From: Desmodesmus armatus
Lineage: Eukaryota > Chlorophyta > Chlorophyceae > Sphaeropleales > Scenedesmaceae
Length of the DNA: 64,000 bases
Direction of reading: 5' to 3'
Assembly: GCA_007449985.2 (NCBI GenBank)
Contig: VIIQ02000647.1
Span: 248,001 to 312,000, forward strand
Shown here in pieces: positions 57,763 to 64,000 of this stretch. Each line of letters opens with the position of its first letter. The first letter of the stretch is position 1. The translations under genes and the position numbers were made by a program. The notes under the pieces are model-generated. The model worked only from the letters and a program-made list of their open reading frames with translations. It had not been told where the DNA came from and searched no databases.

Positions 57763-60700
57763 TCAGCTGCTGGCCAACTCCCCCAAGAACATGGTCCGGT
57801 CGTTGCTGCAGGAACCCACAATGGGCTCCTTCGGATGAAACACCACCTCATTCACGCTGCCCTTGTGCCCTGGCAAGGCATACTCCACTTCACACGTGGC
57901 TGCAGCAAGCAGCAGCAGACAGGGGCAGGGTGTCAACACCGCCAGTGCCTTCTTGGCCATGCTGTAACCAGTCTTTTCTGTTGACCACGGAGGATGCCGA
58001 TCCCACTGCCGCTGAGATGGGGACCACTGGCGCTCAGAATGGCGGTATAACATTTTCGGAGTGCTGGGCACCACAGCAAGCGGCTTGTTGACTTCAGTAG
58101 GGGCTAAAGTTGCGGCAAGCAGCCAGATCTGCAGAACCTCCTGCCACACACCTAATCAACTCAAGTCCCCCATTGCAAAACCACCAAGCCCCCATACTCC
58201 CAGCGTGCCTAGACGTGCACCATCAGAGCAATGAACCGCACCTGTATTCCAAATGTACACAGTCCGGTCTGAGCTGCCAGCTGCCACCCGACTGCCGTCC
58301 GGCGACCAGTCACAGCGCAGCAGGTTCTGTTCAAAGCTGTGCTGGTGTCCATATAGCACCTTTTCACACCTGCAGCAGGACAGAGGCAGGACAGCAAGCC
58401 CCGATGAAACGTCACAAACACTGCGGCAGTGATGGCCTTTCACATCCATCAACCGTACCCGTCAAAACTGCTACCGCACCACCTTGCTTCCTGAGCGCAA
58501 GCACCATCAGCTGATGTGGAGCAACGACACCCCAAGCTTCCTGTACGCCACATTGAGGTACAGATCAAGTCGATGATACCTGTGTCGGTCATGTGTGATG
58601 CGTTCCGCAAGCGTAGGTGCAAACGCCACTATGTGCGCACATCCAAAAGCTGCTCACAGCCCCAAACTGCCTCGCCCAACGCCCTCAGCCAAGCAGCCGC
58701 ATACACACACCTGTTGGCTGGGGCAAACGGCCGCAGGTCCCAGATCCGCAGGGTGTTGTCCATGGAGTTGGTGAGCAGGTGGTGCCCGTCCGGACTGACC
58801 CTCAGCCCTGTGATTGTGTTGCTGTGACCGCTGAGCTTCAGGCCCACCGTGCCCTTGCGTAGCTCCCAGACAGATACTGCATTGTCCAGACCGGCGCTGT
58901 ACACCTGTGCGTACAGAGTACAATTTGGCCGGGAAACTTTTACTGTCAATGCTACATGGTTCATGCCTTACATCACCTAAAGGAAACTGTTACTGTCAAT
59001 GCTACATAGTTCAGGCCATACACCCACCTACCACAGGCATCAGGCGTGATGCGCCTGCATCACTCACCCTGCGTGCGTGCGTGAAAACGCTCATGCACGC
59101 ATCACTGGCTGGGCGTGCAGCAAGTCACGCGCTGAGACCATACTGTTGTGGTGTAGAGTGTAAAAACACCACCGCATAACCAGCCCAAACAACCACGACT
59201 GCATGACCCAACCTCACGGGTGCCACAAGAGGCAACCTGAAAAATCCAACAACCGTTTCACTAGACGCAAAGACGCACGCCAAACGCATGCACACGTGCC
59301 ACCACACAGACATGTGTGCGCCAGATCAGGAGCAAGCTACACCCACTATTTCAGCCCCAGCCCGCGCCCTAATCCCAGCACCACTGGCGGCCCTAGCCCC
59401 AGACCAAGCCCGATCTTCACGCGAGGCTGATGCAAAGCTGATGCAACAACAGCCCCAGCATAGCCACAGCTCACCTGGTCTCCCGCTGCAGAGAAGGCAA
59501 CTGCACAGACGGGTGCTGCTGCTTCCAACGTCTGCACAGAGCGCTTGCTGCGCATGTCCCACAGCTGCGGTGGGCAGAGAATCGCAGGAGCAGAGCCACC
59601 GCCGAATCAGTCAGTATGCCATGTGACAGCCCCTGTATGCACTCAATTGGTGCAGCATGTGACACACTGCAGGAGTACTGTGGACCAAGCTAAGCACTTG
59701 CGCAATAGCACAGCTGCATCGTCCCTTTGTTTACTCCAGCCCTGGGGAACACACGTATTCTCCTGCTGGGCAGTGTATACACCGCTAGCAGAGCTCAGCC
59801 CCCCCCCCCCTCTCCCGCCCGGCACCCCCGATAGACAATTGTGACAGCTGCAGCGGAACTGCACATGCCTCCATGGTGTGCAACAACCCATGCAGTGACT
59901 TCATGCTGCTGCCTTTGCTGCACACTACATCCTGATGATTGACATATGGACCAGCTGATTGTGTTGGTGCTGATATCAAAATAGCTGCATGCCGCATTGC
60001 GCAGCCTCAAGCCACCAGGATGGTTGCCTGCCCACCTTGACCTGGCTGTCGTCCCCGCCAGACACAAACAGCTGTGGCCCGCGCTGCAGGGGGCTGATGC
60101 TGTTTACGATAGACTTGTGCTCTGTTAGCCGCTTGATCTGCAGTCCTGCCTCTGCATCCCAGCAGCGCACTGACTTGTCTGCTGACGACGTCACCAGCTG
60201 CTCGCCGTTTGGAAACCATTGCACCTGCACAGGGTGCAGCAGTACAGCCCGCAGGCCATGAGCAATTGAGGACCATTGCGTTGCACTCGCAAGTCTGGCG
60301 GAGGAGGGCCAGGTACAGCTGTGTCGATGCTGATGAAACAGGGAGCGCCAGGCAGCTGCGGCCCTTCTTGGACTTGAGCAAGGGTTCGACATGGCAGCGC
60401 TACCCTATGTCTCGCAACGGGAAGATGCAAGACGCAGGAAGATAGTGCTGCTGCTGACGTGGTGGCGCAGCTCAGGCCTTCAGCCAGGCTTTGGTGGCAT
60501 ACCTGTGTTACAGCGTTTTTGTGGCCCCGCAGCATCATGTAGTTTTCGCACTCATCATAAGTGCGCCACAACAGGATGGTCCTGTCAAAGGAACAGGAGG
60601 CAATGCTGCTGCCGTCTGGGCTGAATGACAGGCCCAGGACGTCACCGCCGTGGCCCACCAGCTGCATGATAGGAGCCAGAAGGTTTGATGTGCGCCTGAT

Positions 60701-60933
60701 GCCCTGTAGCACCAAGAAGACATACGTGTCAGGCGTCACAAAGCCATTCTACTGCTCTCAGATCACATTTGTGACAACATCACGCAAACAGGCTGCCCAT
60801 GCTTCAAACAGGCTTCACTCACATCCTTGGTCACAGATCCAACAATAAGAGCTGACTCCTGCGTTTTCTGCCTCTTCACAAGCTGCATTCCTCCTCCATC
60901 ATAGTCTGCTGGCCTCTTGGTTCCATCGGCCAT
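57763..60933 (-). CDS. SNRNP40: U5 snRNP 40 kDa WD-repeat protein (SNRNP40 orthologue)
   Basis: Seven minus-strand exons: 60933-60823, 60703-60503, 60224-60036, 59564-59475, 58904-58711, 58369-58242, 57899-57763; 349 aa (human protein about 357), phases consistent. After a Lys-rich N-terminus (MADGTKRPADYDGGG, LVKRQK) come seven WD40 blades: GHGGDVLGLSFSPDG..FDRTILLW; the second blade beginning at GHKNAVTQVQWFPNG; EHKSIVNSISPLQRGPQLFVSGG (the RRGPQL-type signature of this family); LWDMRSKRSVQTLE; GHSNTITGLRVSPDG with SMDNTLRIWDLRPFAP (the family's DVRPFAP block); SFEQNLLRCDWSPDGSRVAAGSSDR; and GHKGSVNEVVFHPKEPIV. The protein is a scaffold in the U5 snRNP of the spliceosome. Confidence 0.95.
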
Positions 60934-61417
60934 GCCGGCTGTGTCTTGGTAAAATGATACAACCAACGATTGTTTGCGTGAAACGAGGGGAGAGGGGGGG
61001 ACTGATGAACAGCTGCTGCTCAAAGGAAGGCTGGGTGGTGTCCAACCTAAGCACGTCCAAGGGTCGTGCAGCTCAATACATATGTGCTATCCAAGTCACG
61101 CAACACGCAACATATCCACACACTCACACAAAGTGTGTCCCAACAACTCTGTTACTATGTCTCACAGAAGCAAGGAACACCCGTTCCAGCAACGCTCTCA
61201 TCTATTGGTCAGATCACACCAACGCTGTAGCTGCGGCTGGACTCTACGCTAGCCACGATCGATTCTCCTGCCTGTTGGCACCTGCTACCGTAGTCCAGTC
61301 ACCCAAGCTTGAAAGGCCGCTGCTGTCTTTGCTGGGCCCACCGTCAGCTGATCTTTTGTCACGTTGAGTTGCTGTTGGCCCACCTTTGCCTAGTCACCAC
61401 ACCCAGGCTCTACAGCC
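60934..61417. promoter_or_regulatory. Divergent promoter region
   Basis: 484 bp between the ATG of the U5-40K gene (minus, 60933) and that of the PAQR gene (plus, 61418). It must contain both promoters and leaders. No specific motif was identified. Confidence 0.45.
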
Positions 61418-63190
61418 ATGTCCACTGCGGTGCTGGTAGAAGTGCCAGCGAAGTATAGGATCAACCTCACAAAGGAGGAGGCTCCTCAGCACGTCACGTA
61501 CCCATACGTACAAAGGTAACACTGGAACTTTACTGTCCTGCTGCCTCTGCGCCTGGTGCATGCAATCCAGCTGCACACACACCCTTGCCTTCCCAGACAT
61601 GCACCAGATGCTCACGGATCGTCACTCAACAGGGCAGTAGCTGACAGCAACTCAGCCACTGAGCCATCCCTTGACCCAACCTTGTATGCGCTGCCCAAAC
61701 CAGGGGCTATCGCGCCGGGGGAGACTACAAAAGATGTCTACAAGCAGCATTCGAGCTGCACACAGAGACTATGAATGCCTGGGTACGTGTCCTGGCCAAC
61801 CAGTGCAGCAGGGTGTGACTTTTGCCATGTGAAATTCAGCTGTCTCACGTCCCCATGCCAGCTGATGCGTAGTTGTCTGGTCAGCACACATACTTGTGCT
61901 GACCTCCTGTGCTTGTGTGTCCCGTGTGTTTTCCTGTATGCAGACCATGGTCGCTGGCGGCGTGGTCAGCATAGCCATGTTCATCTGGGTGATCACAGCA
62001 ACATTTCCCTCAGCAGCAGCACTGGTTCCGTTTGCAGCTCTGACAACAGCAGTGGTCACACATATGCCCTTCAGCGTTGGCTTCCATCTGTTCAGGTGCA
62101 TCGATGCAGATGTGTACAACCTGTGGCGCAGGTGGGTTTGAGCAACACAGGGCCGCAACAGCAGCTGCTGCAAAAGGGGTATCTCATCCTACTTGCTGCA
62201 TAGGCTGGGGTCCTCAGCTGTTGGCTTTGCTGGAGCACCCCTCTACAGACCCCTTGGCAGTGGCTCAATCATGCAGCCACAGCAGCTGCTGCCCTGATTG
62301 CAGCAACTTCCTGAGCAGTGCAGTGACTCCACCCTCTCTTCACCTTGCTTGCAGGTTGGACCAAGCCTTCATCTTCATCGTCTCAGTGCTTATTGCATTT
62401 GGCCTGTCCTGGCATGTGTACAGTAGCTGGATCGGGATCGCGATCAACACAGGCGTGGCTGCGGCTGTGGCAGTGCTGGGAGTGGGGGAGGTCTGTGGCT
62501 TGCAGCCACACTTCCAACGACACAGGTGGGCGCCATCCACACAGCAGCACACCCCCATCAACCGGCATGGCAAACTAAGACACACAAACTCATGGGCGCA
62601 GTGGAACTGACCTGCATGCCTGCTGATGGCACCGGCCGCGGTTCACATAGACCAGCAGCACCTGCTTGTGACGTTGCATACTGGAGCAGGGGACATCAGC
62701 AGACCAGCAGAAGGCTTGCTGTTGACTGGGCACTGTGCTCGCTGGGATGTGTAGATGAGGTTGACACTGCTTGACGAGAGGAAGCCTCCTGGCAGTGAAT
62801 TTGGCACCCCCCCATCGTAGGACTGCATCTGATGTGTACGAGCCTATTGCCTGCTGTTTTGTTTGTGGCTGCTGCTGCAGGGGCCAGATGGTTGTCTTCA
62901 TCGGCAGCATCGTCATGTGCTATTGGTTCCCCATGGGCTTTCAAGCAGTGAAGGAGCTCATGCATGGCCACCCCACAGCAGCAACAGCCTATAGTCTGGC
63001 AGCTTTTGCGGTCCTGCAGCTAGGCGGGTGGACTTTTGCAGCTGGCTTCCCTGAGAAGCACTTCCCAGGCGTATTTGACCTGATTGGGTTTAGTCACCAG
63101 CTCATGCACGTGTCTGTGCTGGTGGCGCATGTGCTGGAGTACTTGTTTGTGTGGGAGCTCTACCAGCGCAGCTTGCTGACCCTGTCCTGA
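61418..63190 (+). CDS. PAQR family seven-helix membrane protein (adiponectin/progestin receptor-like)
   Basis: Five exons: 61418-61515, 61704-61782, 61944-62131, 62355-62525, 62881-63190; 281 aa, phases consistent. The N-terminal family block spans exons 1-3: GYRAGGDYKRCLQAAFELHT followed by ETMNAWT (the NETxNxWTH-type motif). Seven hydrophobic segments follow. The CREST-superfamily metal-site residues are present: S-x3-H in PFSVGFHLF, Asp in WRRLDQAFIF, and H-x3-H in GFSHQLMHVS. PAQR proteins include adiponectin receptors with ceramidase-like activity and plant HHP proteins; Zn2+ binding and lipid hydrolase potential are inferred from these residues. Exon 2 starts at the AG|GGGCTATC acceptor, which is what restores the GYR motif. 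The ORF ends AGCTTGCTGACCCTGTCC-TGA. The final part of exon 5 is duplicated downstream. Confidence 0.92.
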
Positions 63191-63600
63191 CCGGGTTGCA
63201 GGACGATGCGGCTTTGCATGCAAAAAATGCAGCTGCAGGAAGGTTACCTCAGCACAGCTGGTCACATGCTGAAGTGCAGCAAGGCACTCCAGCAGTAGGG
63301 GCTGCTGTTGTAGTCGCTCGCAGCGGGCTTTCCTGATAAGCACTTCCCAGGCTTGTTTGACCTGATTGGGTTTAGCCATCAGTTCATGCACGTGTCTGTG
63401 CTGGTGGCGCATGTGCTGGAGTTTCTGTTCGTGTGGGAGCTGTACCAGCGCAGCTTGCTGACCCTGTCCTGACCGGGCGGCAGGACGGTGCTGCTTTGCA
63501 TGCAAACTGCAGCTGCAGGAAGGTTACCTCAGCACAGCTGGTTACATGCTGAAGTGCCAAACTGCACTGCAGCTGCAGTGGCTGCTGTTGTAGTATGTTT
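63040..63600. repeat. ~285-bp tandem duplication of PAQR 3' end
   Basis: The segment from about 63040 (last third of exon 5 plus ~120 bp of 3' UTR) is repeated from about 63324. The coding and 3' UTR parts (GACCGGG..GGCAGGACG, CTGCAGGAAGGTTACCTCAGCACAG) both match, with scattered substitutions and a small length difference in the 3' part. Confidence 0.9.
63324..63472 (+). pseudogene. Duplicate PAQR terminal exon (possible alternative last exon)
   Basis: An intact 48-codon reading frame plus stop, preceded by a plausible acceptor (TCGCTCGCAG at 63314-63323). It encodes FPDKHFPGLFDLIGFSHQFM and the rest of the last helix, including the H-x3-H. Differences from exon 5 are conservative (E to D, V to L, L to F, Y to F) or silent. 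It has no frameshift or premature stop. It would be used only if a donor inside or before exon 5 were spliced to it; no such donor is obvious, so a decaying copy is the default view. Confidence 0.55.
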
Positions 63601-64000
63601 CTCTGCTGCATGATTCTGGTTTGACCCATGAAGGCCCTTAGAGGCCTGAAGCTTTCATGAAGGCCTCCAATGGCCTGATCATTTCCCAAAGTGTGAGGGC
63701 CTTTGCTTGATGGTTGGTCCCACCAGCATCAGGCGCCATTTGCCTTGATGCTTTATCACATGTGGGCCTCTTGGTTTGACCTACAGAAGCATATGCCATG
63801 TTCTGGTCCAGGTGCTGCTGTTTTTGTGGCCGCAAGGAAGTGCGGCTTGACCTTGTAGATTGTGGATGTGGTCCTGTGGTTGTGTGTGTGAGCAGGTGGT
63901 CCTGTGAGTGTGAGTGTGTGTGTGGTCTGGTGTGGTCCTGAGAGTTCAGCTCGCAGAGCATCCCATTTTGGTGTGGGCATGATCACGGTCAACACAGCAC
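63601..64000. other. Right edge, non-coding
   Basis: No gene recognised. It contains AAGGCC-rich imperfect repeats around 63628-63672 and a GT-rich run near 63890-63930. It may be 3' UTR of the PAQR gene or spacer. Confidence 0.4.

Noticed and set aside
61556..61774. Alternative second PAQR exon reading RHAPDAHGSS to a stop at 61774
   Set aside because: It is in phase with exon 1 but lacks PAQR motifs and stops; the acceptor at 61703 gives the conserved GYR and ETMNAWT motifs and joins the next exon in phase.

Overview
This 64 kb window is nuclear DNA of a green alga, most likely a chlorophycean (volvocalean-type) chlorophyte. The evidence is many short exons with GT..AG introns of about 50-1,000 bp, dense CTG/CAG-rich non-coding DNA, TGTAA poly(A)-type signals after some genes, a land-plant-type CX8CX5CX3HX16CX5CX4CX3H zinc-finger protein, plastid-targeted-looking proteins, and two retroelements of kinds known from Chlamydomonas and Volvox (Dualen/RandI-like LINE, DIRS/kangaroo-like element). 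I cannot name the species. Gene models below were built by hand from splice signals, reading phase and family resemblance. Every intron used is GT..AG, and phases agree at every junction given.

Layout, left to right. 1136-3653 (+): secreted Gly-rich/(Gln-Ala)n repeat protein made of duplicated exons. 5.0-6.4 kb: satellite-like repeats, a 90-bp palindrome and degenerate telomere-like motifs. 9998-12999 (-): pentatricopeptide-repeat protein. 14674-21565 (-): 12-exon CASTOR/POLLUX/DMI1-family channel, closest in plan to plastid envelope PEC proteins. It is divergent from 21856-26397 (+), an OS-9/Yos9-type ER lectin ending in RDEL. 27101-29742 (+): plastid-type SnoaL-like protein. 32453-42823: a 24-bp minisatellite split by a 9.6 kb LINE that carries a cysteine-protease-like domain, AP endonuclease, PHD finger, RNase H and a C-terminal PD-(D/E)XK-type nuclease, but has lost its reverse-transcriptase core. 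43774-46930 (-): tandem CCCH zinc-finger protein. 47765-48847 (+): unrecognised six-exon membrane-type protein. 49605-55030: a TTTAC-rich island split by a 5 kb DIRS-like element with split direct repeats, tyrosine recombinase and RT/RNase H. 57763-60933 (-): U5 snRNP 40K WD-repeat protein, divergent from 61418-63190 (+), a PAQR seven-helix protein whose last exon is duplicated downstream.

The host genes do not form one pathway. They are ordinary housekeeping or organelle genes (splicing, ER quality control, organelle RNA processing, ion transport, mRNA regulation) separated by repeat-rich DNA. The least ordinary contents are the silk-like secreted protein, the domain-rich LINE nested in a minisatellite, the DIRS element nested in a TTTAC island, and three cases of local duplication of 3'-terminal coding exons.
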